Positions 24,463 to 33,845 of a stretch of DNA of 64,000 bases are shown one piece after another. Both the position numbers and the translations under genes were made by a program. The notes under the pieces were generated by a model. That model was given only the letters and a program-made list of their open reading frames with translations. It was not told the DNA's origin and searched no databases. Numbering within the stretch: the stretch's first letter is position 1; every line of letters starts with the position of its first letter. This DNA comes from Sphingopyxis sp. GTDB lineage: Bacteria > Pseudomonadota > Alphaproteobacteria > Sphingomonadales > Sphingomonadaceae. The stretch covers positions 16,521 through 80,520 of the forward strand of contig JAEULK010000076.1 in NCBI GenBank assembly GCA_016793775.1, given 5' to 3'.

Positions 24463-25953
24463 CTATCGTTGATGGATGAGGAGTTCGGTCCCGATGTAGC
24501 GGGCCGGGCTGACATGCTCGATCCGCTGTGTTTTTCGACTGGTATTGCCCATGAAGGTCACTTCGACGGTAACGGGCGTCATTGAGGCGAGGCCGAAATG
24601 GAGCGGCTGGGTGCCTTGCGAATTATAGCCGTCGCCGGTCGAGATCTGGCGCGTCGCGAGGATCTTGCCCTCGGCGTCGAACAGGCGGACCTCGGCGCCC
24701 ATGCGGGTGTAGCGCCCAGCCTTGTCGAGCACGCGAACCGAAAGGCTGCGGCGCGCGGCCTTCTTGCCAAGGTCGTTGTGGAATAGGAAATGGCCGCCGG
24801 TGTCGGTGTATCCGCGCGTTACCGAGAGATCGAGCGCACCGTCGCGGTCATAGTCGATCCACTGGACGCCATGGTCGGCGACGTCGAGCGCCGAGCCGGC
24901 GGGCAGGATGTTCTCGAAGCCCTTGCCGCCGAGGTTGCGATAGAGCCGGTTCGCGGGCTGCTGCGCGCCCGACTTGCCGGTGTAGGCGGCGACGAAGAGG
25001 TCGAGCCAGCCGTCATTGTCGAAATCGCCCCAGGCGGCGCCCACGGCATGATTGTCCTCGGCGAGGCCGAGCGTCGGAGCGACATTTTCGAAGCTGCCGT
25101 TGCCCTTGTTGCGGTAAAGGATGTTGACCCCGTAGCTCGCCACGAACAGGTCGAGGTGGCCATCATTGTCATAGTCACCGACAGCGCAGCCGACGCTGCC
25201 TTCGGTGCGGGGACGGCCGGGGCGATCCATGCCGAGGGCGGGGGCGACGTCGGTGAAGCGGTCGCCGTCGTTGCGCCACAGCGCGTCGGTCGCGCCCGAC
25301 TGGTTGGCGAGGAAAAGATCGAGTTCGCCGTCGCGGTCATAGTCGAACCAGCAAGCGCCGACGGTCGGCCGCGCATCGTCGCCGGCCTGATCGGCGGGGA
25401 CGCGCACGAAACGGCCCGCCTCCTGGCGATAGAGGGCATTGGGTCCCGAGCGGTTCGCGGCGAAGAGATCGAGGTCGCCGTCATTGTCGAAATCGACCCA
25501 GTTGGACTGGCGTGCCGAGCGCCCGGCCGCTACGGGATCGACACCCTGCGCGACGAAACGGCGGCCGCTTGCGTTTCGGAAGAGGAGGTTCGCGGCATTT
25601 TCTTCGGTCGCGCCCGCGTAAAGATCGGGCCAGCCGTCGCCGTCGTAATCGCCCCAGGCTAGGCCGCGCATCTCGGCGCCGGTTACGGGAAGTCCCATAG
25701 CCGCGCCGACGCTGGTGAAATGGCCGCGGTCGTTTCGATAGAGGCGAATTTCGCCGCTTTCGAGCGAGACCGCGAGGTCGAGGTCCCCATCGCGGTCGAA
25801 ATCGGCCCAACTGTTCGACAGCGAGCCGGGCAGGCTGAAGTCGGCGGCTTGGACGGGGGTAAAAGCTGGACCGGTCGCCCCGGCCGCCCCGCCGCCGGCA
25901 ATACCGGTCGATAGGACGGCCCAGGACAAGATCCGCATCAATTCATCGCGCAT
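24463..25953 (-). CDS. CRTAC1 family protein with seven FG-GAP/VCBS repeats and C-terminal ASPIC/UnbV domain
   Basis: A 496-residue exported protein. A short hydrophobic leader is followed by seven calcium-binding blades, each with a D-F/Y-D-x-D-G-x-x-D-L loop (for example DFDRDGDLDL, DYDGDGWPDL, DFDNDGWLDL), forming a seven-bladed propeller; residues after about 400 are the ASPIC/UnbV domain. CTGGAG precedes the ATG at 25953. It lies 27 bases after the TonB receptor gene and is probably its periplasmic or surface partner; receptor-CRTAC1 pairs are common in sphingomonads. The molecular role of this family in uptake is not established. Confidence 0.87.
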   Translation of the reverse strand: MRDELMRILSWAVLSTGIAGGGAAGATGPAFTPVQAADFSLPGSLSNSWADFDRDGDLDLAVSLESGEIRLYRNDRGHFTSVGAAMGLPVTGAEMRGLAWGDYDGDGWPDLYAGATEENAANLLFRNASGRRFVAQGVDPVAAGRSARQSNWVDFDNDGDLDLFAANRSGPNALYRQEAGRFVRVPADQAGDDARPTVGACWFDYDRDGELDLFLANQSGATDALWRNDGDRFTDVAPALGMDRPGRPRTEGSVGCAVGDYDNDGHLDLFVASYGVNILYRNKGNGSFENVAPTLGLAEDNHAVGAAWGDFDNDGWLDLFVAAYTGKSGAQQPANRLYRNLGGKGFENILPAGSALDVADHGVQWIDYDRDGALDLSVTRGYTDTGGHFLFHNDLGKKAARRSLSVRVLDKAGRYTRMGAEVRLFDAEGKILATRQISTGDGYNSQGTQPLHFGLASMTPVTVEVTFMGNTSRKTQRIEHVSPARYIGTELLIHQR

Positions 25954-25980
25954 GATACGGACTCCAGTGGATGGTCTTGA

Positions 25981-28455
25981 TCAGAAATCGAGCGAGATCC
26001 GACCATAATAATAGCCGCCATATTGGCCGAACGGTCCGGCGCCATAGGGTGCGAGCCCGATGGTGTTGGCGACAGTCGTGCGGTCCGGATAGACGTCGAA
26101 GATGTTATAGGCGCCCGCGGCGACCCGCAACTTCTCGGTCACGCCGTAGGACACCTCGAGATCGGTGATCCACTTGGCGCCGAAGCTCTGGTCGTTGACG
26201 GGAAGACCGCCGACGAGATTGTCGAGCGACTTGAACTTGTCGTAGCGGGTTTCCTTGAGGTTGATCGCGAACGGACCCGATTCGAAGTTGGCGCCGAGGA
26301 TCAGCTTCGTTTTGGGAGCCGAAGTGAACCAGCCCTGGGTGCGCCGGTCGAACAGGGTCAGGCCGAGACCTGCGAGTTCGCTCGGGTTGGCCGCGATTTT
26401 GCGGATGTCGGTATCGTTATAGTTGAAACCGACGCTGGTGCGCAGGCGTCCGGCGCTGCCGACATCGAATGCATAGGTGCCGACGACATCGACGCCGCGC
26501 GTGCGGGTATCGACGGCGTTGGTGAAGAAACGCACCGACTGGTCACCCGAAAAGCCGTTGGCGACCAGGATGTTCCGGATCCCCGTGCCCGACAACAAGC
26601 CGGTGAGGGTGATGCGGTCGTCGAGATCGATCTGATAGGCATCGACCGAGAGCGAGAGGCCCGACGCCGGCGTCAAGGTGAAGCCGAGACTGAAGTTCTT
26701 CGACTTTTCGGGCTTGAGCGGCTGCGCGCCGAGGGCCTGTGCAACCGCCGAGTTCGTCTTCACGATCTTGGTGAGCACCGGGATATACACGCCGCCGACG
26801 AGGTTGATCGACGTCGAGGTCTGCGCGAAGTCCTGTTGCGCAAGCGAAGGCGCGCGGAAGCCGTTGCTGAACGCGCCGCGGAAGGCGAGCCAGTCCGTAA
26901 CCTCGTAGCGCGCGCTGAGCTTGCCGCTGAAGACGCTGCCCGAGCTGTCGTCGAAATGCTCGAAGCGACCCGCCGCGGTGACGAGGAAGCGCGGGCTGAC
27001 GTCGAGCGCGAGATCGACATAGCCGGCCCAGATGTTGCGGTTGATGTTCGCCGCATCCTCGGGGGTGACGACGATCGCGCCTTGTGCCCCCACCTGCGCC
27101 GGGCGTCCGGCGAGCGGACCGGTCGGGTAGAAATAGCCCCCCGCTCGATAGCTGTCGACGTCGAGCGGCTTGGTGACGTAATTCTCGTAACGATATTCAG
27201 CGCCGAGCGAGACCTGGAGTGCGGTGTCGCCGCCGAACTCGATACGGCGGGTGAGGTCGAGATTGTTCGTCCACTGGTCGAATGCCGAGCTGAAGGTCTT
27301 GAACTCGGTCGGGCTCGACGGGCCGAGCGACGCGTTGAGCGTATTTTCGGCGCCATTCTTGGCATAGTTGCGGCCATAGGTGCTGCTGAGATCGATGTTC
27401 CAGCCCGCCGTCTCGCCGCGAAGGCCGCCGGTGAACTGGAAGTCGGTTTCCTGCAGCGTGTAGTAAGGCGTGAAGCCGTCGGGATATATCTGGATGATAT
27501 TCTGGTTGCTGTTCGGGCGGCGGCCGGCCTGGCCGACGCGCGCGTCGCGATAGCCGAAGGTGCCATCCGAATAGAAGGTGACGTTGCCGAGCGGCAGGAC
27601 GAGCGTTTGCGCGACCTTGACGTCCTTCACGTCGGGGAGGCCGCCTTGATAGGTCCGGCGATTGGCGGTGAGTTCGCGCGGATCGGGTACACCGCCGGCG
27701 AGCGGAAAATAGAGCGCCCCGGTCACGTCGGTGTTGCGCACGGCGGCGTTGGCCTTCTTTCCTTCGACCGACAGCGTGAACGAACCGCCGTCGCCGATCG
27801 CGAAGCCGTGCGAGACGCTGCCCGAGATGGTTTCGCCGTCGCTGCCGCTGCCGTCGCGGCCATAGCGCTGACCGGCTTCGAGGGTCGCCTTGCCGCCCGA
27901 GTCATTGGTCTTCAGGATGACGTTGATCACCCCCGCGATCGCATCCGAGCCATATTGCGCCGAGGCACCGTCGCGCAGCACTTCGATGCGCTCGATCGCA
28001 CTCGACGGAATGAGATCGAGATCGACCGGGTTGCCGCCCTGCGACGTCGCGCCCGAGTTGATGTCGATGATCGAGCTGTTGTGGCGGCGCTTGCCGTTGA
28101 CGAGCACCAGCACATGGACGCCCGACAGGCCGCGAAGGCCCGCGGGACGCGTCAGGCTGTTGAACGACGAACTGCCCACGGTCGTCGATTGGAAGGACGG
28201 CACGAGTTGCGTCAGCGCGTCGCGAAGTTGCATGCCACCGCCGAGCTTTTCAAGGTCTTCGCCGCCGATCACGTCGATCGGAGTCGGGCTTGATATGACG
28301 GTACGCGCCTGGCCGCGCGTGCCGGTGACGATGATTTCGGAAGGCGATGCCGATTCGCCGGCGTCGTCGGCCGGTGCATCCTGCGCGAAGGCGGGCATGG
28401 ACATGGCGGCGGCGACGCAGGACGCCCCCACCAGCAGTCGCGTATATGTTTTCAT
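25981..28455 (-). CDS. TonB-dependent outer-membrane receptor
   Basis: An 824-residue receptor of a second subfamily (VLVNGKRRHNSS, LIPSSAIERIEVLRDGASAQYGSDAIAGVIN in separate blocks). Signal peptide cleaved after MPAFA. The plug is typical; the barrel ends in YYYGRISLDF. CAGGAGCAAGACC precedes the ATG at 28455. It lies 76 bases downstream of the cystathionine-lyase-like gene and an ECF sigma gene, and upstream of the CRTAC1 gene. It lacks the N-terminal STN domain needed for FecA-type signalling, so the sigma factor is not controlled through this receptor in the classical way. Confidence 0.92.
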   Translation of the reverse strand: MKTYTRLLVGASCVAAAMSMPAFAQDAPADDAGESASPSEIIVTGTRGQARTVISSPTPIDVIGGEDLEKLGGGMQLRDALTQLVPSFQSTTVGSSSFNSLTRPAGLRGLSGVHVLVLVNGKRRHNSSIIDINSGATSQGGNPVDLDLIPSSAIERIEVLRDGASAQYGSDAIAGVINVILKTNDSGGKATLEAGQRYGRDGSGSDGETISGSVSHGFAIGDGGSFTLSVEGKKANAAVRNTDVTGALYFPLAGGVPDPRELTANRRTYQGGLPDVKDVKVAQTLVLPLGNVTFYSDGTFGYRDARVGQAGRRPNSNQNIIQIYPDGFTPYYTLQETDFQFTGGLRGETAGWNIDLSSTYGRNYAKNGAENTLNASLGPSSPTEFKTFSSAFDQWTNNLDLTRRIEFGGDTALQVSLGAEYRYENYVTKPLDVDSYRAGGYFYPTGPLAGRPAQVGAQGAIVVTPEDAANINRNIWAGYVDLALDVSPRFLVTAAGRFEHFDDSSGSVFSGKLSARYEVTDWLAFRGAFSNGFRAPSLAQQDFAQTSTSINLVGGVYIPVLTKIVKTNSAVAQALGAQPLKPEKSKNFSLGFTLTPASGLSLSVDAYQIDLDDRITLTGLLSGTGIRNILVANGFSGDQSVRFFTNAVDTRTRGVDVVGTYAFDVGSAGRLRTSVGFNYNDTDIRKIAANPSELAGLGLTLFDRRTQGWFTSAPKTKLILGANFESGPFAINLKETRYDKFKSLDNLVGGLPVNDQSFGAKWITDLEVSYGVTEKLRVAAGAYNIFDVYPDRTTVANTIGLAPYGAGPFGQYGGYYYGRISLDF

Positions 28456-28531
28456 GGTCTTGCTCCTGAACACGGAAAAATGTTCCCCCAATTGAACCTG
28501 CTACATTTTCGTTTTCCGCCGGTTTCGGCGC

Positions 28532-29737
28532 TTATCCTGCGGCCCTCAACTTGCGCTGGGGTGCCGCCATGTCCTGCGAAAGGGTGTCGAGCCCTTGCCG
28601 CAAATCCGCGATGAGGTCATCCACCCTTTCGAGCCCGATGTGCAATCTTAGCAAGGGGCCGGGATAGCTGACCTTGTGGGTCCGCGCCTTCAGCTGCGGA
28701 TCGACCGGGATCGCGAGGCTCTCATAGCCCCCCCAACTGAAACCGAGACCGAAGAGCTCGAGACGTTCGACCATCGCCGAGACCGCTGCTTCGGACGTCG
28801 GGTGGAGAACCGCGCCGATCAATCCGCAAATGCCGGTAAAGTCGCGTTTCCAGATCGCGTGGCCGGGGTCGGCGGGCAGGGCGGGGCACATGACCGAATG
28901 AATTTCGGGCTGCGCCTCGAGCCACTGTGCGACCTGGAGCGCCGAGGCGCCGTGATGGGCAAGGCGGGTATGAAGGGTGCGCAGGCCGCGGATCGCCATA
29001 TAGGCGTCGTCGGGCGACACCGCCCAGCCGGTCTCGTAGCTCGAACCGGCGAGCAGTTCGGCGGCCTGGCCCTTGGCTGCGGCGAGACCCATGAACACGT
29101 CCGAATGCCCGCACACATATTTGGTGAGCGACTGGATGCTGACATCGACTCCGTGATCGAGCGGCTTGAAGAGAACGCCCGCCGCCCAGGTATTGTCGAT
29201 GACGGTCATCACGCCGGCTTCCCTCGCCATGGCGGCGATTGCGGGGATATCCTGCATCTCGAAGGTCAGCGAGCCGGGAGATTCAAGGAAGATCACGCGC
29301 GTCGCCGGCGTGATCATCGCGCGGATCGCCTCGGCATCGTCGGCCGGATGGAAGTAGCGCGCGGTGACGCCGTAGCGCGCCAGCGTGCCGGCAAGAAAGC
29401 GCCGGGTCGGATTATAGACGGTGTCGCAGGCGAGGACCTCGTCGCCTGCCGAGAGCAGCGCGAGGAGCGTGCCGGTGATCGCGGTGAGGCCCGAGGGATA
29501 GATGAATGCCTCATCGGCATTTTCGAGGTCACGCAGCGCGTCGCGCAGTGTGCGCTGGGTCGAAAGGCCGACGCGTCCGTAGGTCACCGTGCCGCCATCA
29601 TAGAGCGCCTCGCAGGTGGGCAGAAGGACGGTCGATCCGCGCTGGATCGGCGGGCCGGGGGTCCGCTGGAGCGCGTCGCACGGCGTGTCGCCGTGGATGA
29701 GCCGCGTCTGCTCGTGAACCGTGCTGCAAAGCGTCAT
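28532..29737 (-). CDS. metC: Cystathionine beta-lyase-like PLP enzyme
   Basis: A 401-residue Cys/Met-metabolism PLP enzyme. PLP lysine K206 in SLTKYVCGHSD; YGRVGLST and ESPGSLTFEMQDI match cystathionine beta-lyase (MetC) rather than gamma-synthase. The reaction is beta-elimination from cystathionine or another cysteine S-conjugate, releasing a thiol, ammonia and pyruvate. It lies 15 bases after the sigma gene and upstream of a TonB receptor, not in a methionine operon, so a catabolic lyase for imported S-conjugates is possible. That fits the sulfide-oxidation genes at 53880-57214, but this link is an inference. Confidence 0.82.
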   Translation of the reverse strand: MTLCSTVHEQTRLIHGDTPCDALQRTPGPPIQRGSTVLLPTCEALYDGGTVTYGRVGLSTQRTLRDALRDLENADEAFIYPSGLTAITGTLLALLSAGDEVLACDTVYNPTRRFLAGTLARYGVTARYFHPADDAEAIRAMITPATRVIFLESPGSLTFEMQDIPAIAAMAREAGVMTVIDNTWAAGVLFKPLDHGVDVSIQSLTKYVCGHSDVFMGLAAAKGQAAELLAGSSYETGWAVSPDDAYMAIRGLRTLHTRLAHHGASALQVAQWLEAQPEIHSVMCPALPADPGHAIWKRDFTGICGLIGAVLHPTSEAAVSAMVERLELFGLGFSWGGYESLAIPVDPQLKARTHKVSYPGPLLRLHIGLERVDDLIADLRQGLDTLSQDMAAPQRKLRAAG

Positions 29738-29752
29738 TTTATCTTTTCTTTC

Positions 29753-30442
29753 TCAGATGGACTTGGAGAGGAGTTTCTGCCGCTGCGGCGACACATCGCT
29801 GCGGTGTGCCGCGACGAGATCGCTGCGGCGGACGACCGAGAGCGCTTTCGCGGCCTTGGTCACATGCTTTTCGATCGCGCTCGTCGAGATGTTGTAGCGG
29901 CTCGCGAGGCACTTCAGGCTCGATCCTTCGACGCGGATCGCGACGAGGATTTCCTGGGTGCGTTCGGGGAGCTGGCTGAGCGTGGTCTCGACCGCGCGAA
30001 CCTCGTCCTTGGCGAGCAGGATGCGCAGCGGCGACATCTCATCGACCGGGTGGTCCGGCTCGTCGAGCTGGCAATGGCAGTCGCTGCGGCGCGTCGCCTG
30101 GCGGCGGTGGCGGTCGATCAGCGCGGCCTGCGCGGCCTGGAACAGATAGCATTTGGGATGGGCGACCGCGGCGGCATCGGCGCGGCGAATGATGCTGAGG
30201 AGCACGTCCTGAAGTATATCGTCGAGGTCGACGGCCGGTACGCGGCGGCGAAGATATTTCCGAAGAAGGGGAAGGTGGGGCCAGAAGGCCTCGACGATAT
30301 CGGGAGCGGGTTCGCTCGAGGCCGGAACGGCGGCAATCGGCGGCTTTTCCGCGGGCGGCGCGGCAAATTCGAACGCCTGCCATACATCGTCGGTCGCGAC
30401 GTTTTCATTCCCATACTCTGCCCCATAGGCGCTGAATGTCAT
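29753..30442 (-). CDS. ECF-type RNA polymerase sigma factor (FecI-like) with N-terminal extension
   Basis: A 229-residue sigma-70 family protein. Region 2 is LPLLRKYLRRRVPAVDLDDI and following (about 58-115), region 4 is ERTQEILVAIRVEGSSLKCL and ISTSAIEKHVTKAAKAL (about 160-205). About 55 residues precede region 2, rich in Ala, Pro and Glu, which is longer than usual for FecI-type factors, and there is a CHC cluster in the linker. No FecR anti-sigma gene is adjacent. It leads an operon with a MetC-like enzyme, a TonB receptor and a CRTAC1 protein. AAGGGGAC precedes the ATG. Confidence 0.85.
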   Translation of the reverse strand: MTFSAYGAEYGNENVATDDVWQAFEFAAPPAEKPPIAAVPASSEPAPDIVEAFWPHLPLLRKYLRRRVPAVDLDDILQDVLLSIIRRADAAAVAHPKCYLFQAAQAALIDRHRRQATRRSDCHCQLDEPDHPVDEMSPLRILLAKDEVRAVETTLSQLPERTQEILVAIRVEGSSLKCLASRYNISTSAIEKHVTKAAKALSVVRRSDLVAAHRSDVSPQRQKLLSKSI

Positions 30443-30758
30443 CGTGCGTCCCCTTATGGCGACATTTTATGACATGGGTGCCGGGGTGAATTCATCACCG
30501 ACTTTGACGCGGATTCGTCAAATATTGGGATGATTGAACTCAATATTCGCTATTACATAGATTAAATGATCGAATAGCTACATGAACGACGTTCGTTCGG
30601 TCGAATCATTTGTCGCGGATTCGCCTTCGAATTGCAACAATCGATCCCGGGGCGGGAAACTTCCTCGCGGAATCGTACTTTGGGCGATGGGGTATTCGGT
30701 TCGTAGCGCGTCAAAGCCAAGGGGCCTCCCGCAACGAGGAGGCAAGAGGAGTGGTCGC
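30443..30758. promoter_or_regulatory. AT-rich divergent regulatory region with two dyads
   Basis: A 316-base gap between the divergent sigma factor and DAACS-lrp operons. It is clearly richer in AT than its neighbours and contains TTTGACG-CGGATT-CGTCAAA (30503-30522) and GAACGA-CGT-TCGTTC (30584-30598). These are candidate sites for the Lrp-type regulator encoded in the operon to the right, or for another regulator. The rest, 30600-30740, shows no convincing gene; a strong ribosome-binding site (GAGGAGGCAAGAGGAG) precedes the ATG at 30759. Confidence 0.5.
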
Positions 30759-32093
30759 ATGGCGAGAACCTGGCTCATATTGTCGTCGCTGGTCGCGGGG
30801 CTTGCGCTGGGCGTGGGATGGACGCGGCTCGGCCTTGCCGGTCTCACAGACGCGGTTTCGATTGCCGACAGCATCGGCGGCGTTTGGCTCGACGGCCTCC
30901 GGATGACGATCATCCCGCTCGTCGTCTCGCTTCTCATAACCGGGATCGCAAAGACGGTCGACAGCGCGCGCGGCGACCGCGTTGCGATGCGCTCGGTCGT
31001 CACCTTCATCGCGCTGCTGTGGATTTCGACCGCGATGGCGGCGGTACTCGTCCCCGCGCTGCTCGGCATCTTCCCGATGCCCGCCGAGGCGGCGCGCTCG
31101 CTCGCGGCGAGCCTGACGACCTCGGCGCATATCGAGGCGCCGACGGTCGGGATGGCGGCGTTCCTCCGCTCGATCGTGCCCACCAATCCGATCGCCGCGG
31201 CCGCGAACGACGCGCTGTTGCCGCTCATCCTCTTCACTGCCGTCTTCGCCGTTGCGCTGGCGCGGCTGCCCGCCGCGCAGCGCGAACCGGTCACGGCCTT
31301 TTTCGACACGATCGCAAGTGCGGTGTTGCTCATCGTCGGCTGGGTGCTCGCGCTCGCGCCGATCGGTGTGCTTGCGCTGGCCTTTGGCGTCGGCGCCCGG
31401 GCGGGTACATCGGCGATCGGCGCGCTCGCCCATTATGTGGTGATCGTGTCTAGCGCCGGGCTGGCGGCCTGGGCGCTCGCCTATCCGGTCGCGGTGTTCG
31501 GCGGCCGCGTCCGCCTGCTCGCCTTCGCGAAGGCGGTGGCGCCGGCGCAGGTGGTCGCGCTCAGCACCCAGTCGTCGCTCGCCTCTTTGCCGCCCATGCT
31601 GAAGGCATCGGCCGATCTCGGGGTCGACCGTTCGGTCTCGCGCGTATCGCTGCCCGTCGCGGTCGCCATCTTCCGGGTGACGAGCCCGGCGATGAACCTC
31701 GCGGTCGCCATATACGTCGCGCATTGGCTGGGCCTGCCGCTCGCCCCCTCGGCGATCGCGGCGGGCGCCGCCGTCGCGGCGATCACGACGATCGGCTCGG
31801 TGAGCCTTCCCGGACAGGTGAGTTTCCTGACCTCGATCGCACCGATCTGCGTCGCGATGGGCATTCCGATCGAGCCGCTCGCGCTGCTCATCGCGGTCGA
31901 GATGATCCCCGATCTCGTGCGAACGGTCGGCAATGTGACGATGGACGTCGCGGCGACCACCGCAATCGCACGAATGGGGCGGACACCGCGGGCCGCCGGC
32001 GAGGATGCAGACGGTCTTGGGGAGGTGGAAGCGCGTATCACCCGGCGACCCGCGCTCGCCGGCGCACGGGAATTTGAAGGAGCAAAGCCATGA
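30759..32093 (+). CDS. Dicarboxylate/amino acid:cation symporter (DAACS family)
   Basis: A 444-residue inner-membrane symporter of the GltP/DctA type, with eight or so hydrophobic segments and two re-entrant loops; STQSSLASLPPMLKA matches the first hairpin (usually SSxATLP), and VTSPAMNLAVAIYVAH takes the place of the NMDGT helix, so substrate and cation specificity may differ. The C-terminal 35 residues are hydrophilic. Chosen start ATG 30759 has a strong ribosome-binding site. It overlaps the Lrp-type gene by four bases, which suggests amino-acid-responsive expression. A second, more canonical DAACS gene is at 39134. Confidence 0.82.
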   Translation: MARTWLILSSLVAGLALGVGWTRLGLAGLTDAVSIADSIGGVWLDGLRMTIIPLVVSLLITGIAKTVDSARGDRVAMRSVVTFIALLWISTAMAAVLVPALLGIFPMPAEAARSLAASLTTSAHIEAPTVGMAAFLRSIVPTNPIAAAANDALLPLILFTAVFAVALARLPAAQREPVTAFFDTIASAVLLIVGWVLALAPIGVLALAFGVGARAGTSAIGALAHYVVIVSSAGLAAWALAYPVAVFGGRVRLLAFAKAVAPAQVVALSTQSSLASLPPMLKASADLGVDRSVSRVSLPVAVAIFRVTSPAMNLAVAIYVAHWLGLPLAPSAIAAGAAVAAITTIGSVSLPGQVSFLTSIAPICVAMGIPIEPLALLIAVEMIPDLVRTVGNVTMDVAATTAIARMGRTPRAAGEDADGLGEVEARITRRPALAGAREFEGAKP

Positions 32094-32569
32094 CCCGCGT
32101 TTCACTCGACGATGCCGATGTCCGGATCCTGGGGTTCCTCCAGGAGGATGCGACGCTCTCGGTCGCGGCCGTCGCCGCCAAGGCCAATATGTCGCAAAAT
32201 GCGTGCTGGCGGCGGATCAAGCGGCTCGAGGAGAGCGGGGTGATCTCGCGCCGCGTGACGATCCTCGACGCGAGCGCGCTCGGGCTCGATCTCACCGTCT
32301 TCGTGAGCCTGCGCGCCTCGGAGCATAGCGAGGCATGGCTCGAGATGCTCAATTCGGCGATCCGCGACATTCCCGAGGTTGTCGAATTCTACCGCATGAC
32401 CGGCGACGTCGACTATCTGCTCAAGCTCAGGGTCGAGAATATGGCCGCCTATGACGCGGTCTACCGGCGCATCATCCGGTCGATCCGGCTCACCGACGTG
32501 AGCTCGGCTTTCTCGATGGAAGAAATCAAGTTCACCACCGCGCTGCCGCTCGCAGCGCGCCCGTCCTGA
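32090..32569 (+). CDS. Lrp/AsnC family transcriptional regulator
   Basis: A 159-residue regulator: N-terminal helix-turn-helix (DDADVRILGFLQEDATLSVA, then NMSQNACWRRIKRLEESGVI) and C-terminal RAM ligand-binding domain (about 70-145; GDVDYLLKLRVENMAAYD). These proteins sense amino acids and often regulate adjacent transport genes. Translationally coupled to the DAACS gene by an ATGA overlap. Likely to act on the dyads in 30443-30758 and possibly on the amidohydrolase operon that converges on it. Confidence 0.9.
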   Translation: MTRVSLDDADVRILGFLQEDATLSVAAVAAKANMSQNACWRRIKRLEESGVISRRVTILDASALGLDLTVFVSLRASEHSEAWLEMLNSAIRDIPEVVEFYRMTGDVDYLLKLRVENMAAYDAVYRRIIRSIRLTDVSSAFSMEEIKFTTALPLAARPS

Positions 32570-32596
32570 CGATTCAAGACGGGCGCGGCGCGGGAG

Positions 32597-33844
32597 TCAG
32601 CGCGTGTAGCGCTTGCCGAGCTCGGTGGCGCGCGAGGTCAGCGGCTGCTCCTTGCCGGCGATGAAGATCGCGGTCGGCTGGGTCAACGGCTCGAGCGGAT
32701 CGCCGTCCCAGATCACGATGTCGGCCGCCTTGCCGGGTGCGATCGATCCCATCTGGTCGGCGACGCCGAAGATGCGCGCCGGCGCAAGCGTGAGCGCCTC
32801 GATGCCCGCCGCATAAGGAAGGCCGCGCGACACCGCGAGGCCTGCATTGTAGCGCATTTCGCGCACGCGGTGCCCGGCATCGTTGCCGCCGATCGCGATC
32901 TCGACCCCCGCGGCCTTCAGGATCGACGCGTTCTGGAGCGAGGCTCCCAGCATGTCGAAGTTCGAGGGGATGTTCGAGGTCGGGTTGATGAGCACGGGAA
33001 TCCTTGCCGTCGCGATCTCGTCCGCCACGCGCCAGGCTTCCTCGGCGCCCGAGAGGATGATCTTGAGCTTGTAGTCGCGCGCGAGCTTCAGCACCTGCTG
33101 GATGTCGGAGGCGCGGTGGACGACGACGATCAGCGGCATCGTGCTTGCGAGCACGGGTTTCAGCGCCGCGACGTCGGCCTGCGAGAGCTCGAAGGGATAT
33201 TCGTCGCGCGGCGCCTGGCGTGCGAGATCGAAGATCTGGCGTAGCTGGACGAATTCGGCAGCGCGTGAGCCGCCTATGCGCGCGGCGCCGTCTTCGCCGA
33301 GTTCGAGCATCATGCCGACGCCCGGCCGATGGAGGATCGCCGCGCCCTCGCCGAGCGAAATCAGCGCCGCCCTGCCTGCGAACGGCAACTCGCGCTCCTT
33401 GTCGCTGTCGTCATAGTCGGGCATCACCACGGCGTGGGTGACGCCGCCGAGCCGCGCGATCGGGATGAGCGTCGAGTCCGGATTGAGCCCGTACTGGACG
33501 TCGAACGAGGCACTGATCCCCGAATTATGCGTCTTGTTGTCGACCGAGCCGTCGACCGAACTGACCTCGATCAGTCCGAGCGCGGTGTTCACCGCGATGA
33601 GCCCGGGGGTGACGATCGCGCCCTTGGCGTCGATCGTGCGCACGCCTGCGGGCACCGCGACGTTCGAACCGGCGGCGGAAATCCGCCCGTCGCGCACGAG
33701 AACCGTGCCGTTTTCGACTTCGCCGACCGGGCCGGGGGTCAGAAGATGCGCGTTGGTGATCGCAAAAGTCTGCGCTGCGACCGGGGTGGCGACCGCTGCG
33801 AGGACCAGGGCGAGGCCTGTGAAAACCGGGAGCCGTCTTTGCAT
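32597..33844 (-). CDS. Amidohydrolase-fold protein with lost HxH metal motif, exported
   Basis: A 415-residue member of the amidohydrolase superfamily with a signal peptide (cleavage after TPVAA). In active relatives the first strand ends TPGIIDAHSHLG; here positions 81-90 read GLIAVNTALG, so D and both metal-binding histidines are replaced (N86, A88). A later His (VVVHRASD) remains. It therefore probably lacks the usual binuclear site. It starts 1 base after the stop of the preceding amidohydrolase gene, whose motif is intact, so the two may form an active/pseudoenzyme heteromeric pair in the periplasm. Substrate unknown; peptides or N-acyl amino acids are plausible. Confidence 0.82.
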   Translation of the reverse strand: MQRRLPVFTGLALVLAAVATPVAAQTFAITNAHLLTPGPVGEVENGTVLVRDGRISAAGSNVAVPAGVRTIDAKGAIVTPGLIAVNTALGLIEVSSVDGSVDNKTHNSGISASFDVQYGLNPDSTLIPIARLGGVTHAVVMPDYDDSDKERELPFAGRAALISLGEGAAILHRPGVGMMLELGEDGAARIGGSRAAEFVQLRQIFDLARQAPRDEYPFELSQADVAALKPVLASTMPLIVVVHRASDIQQVLKLARDYKLKIILSGAEEAWRVADEIATARIPVLINPTSNIPSNFDMLGASLQNASILKAAGVEIAIGGNDAGHRVREMRYNAGLAVSRGLPYAAGIEALTLAPARIFGVADQMGSIAPGKAADIVIWDGDPLEPLTQPTAIFIAGKEQPLTSRATELGKRYTR

Positions 33845-33845
33845 C

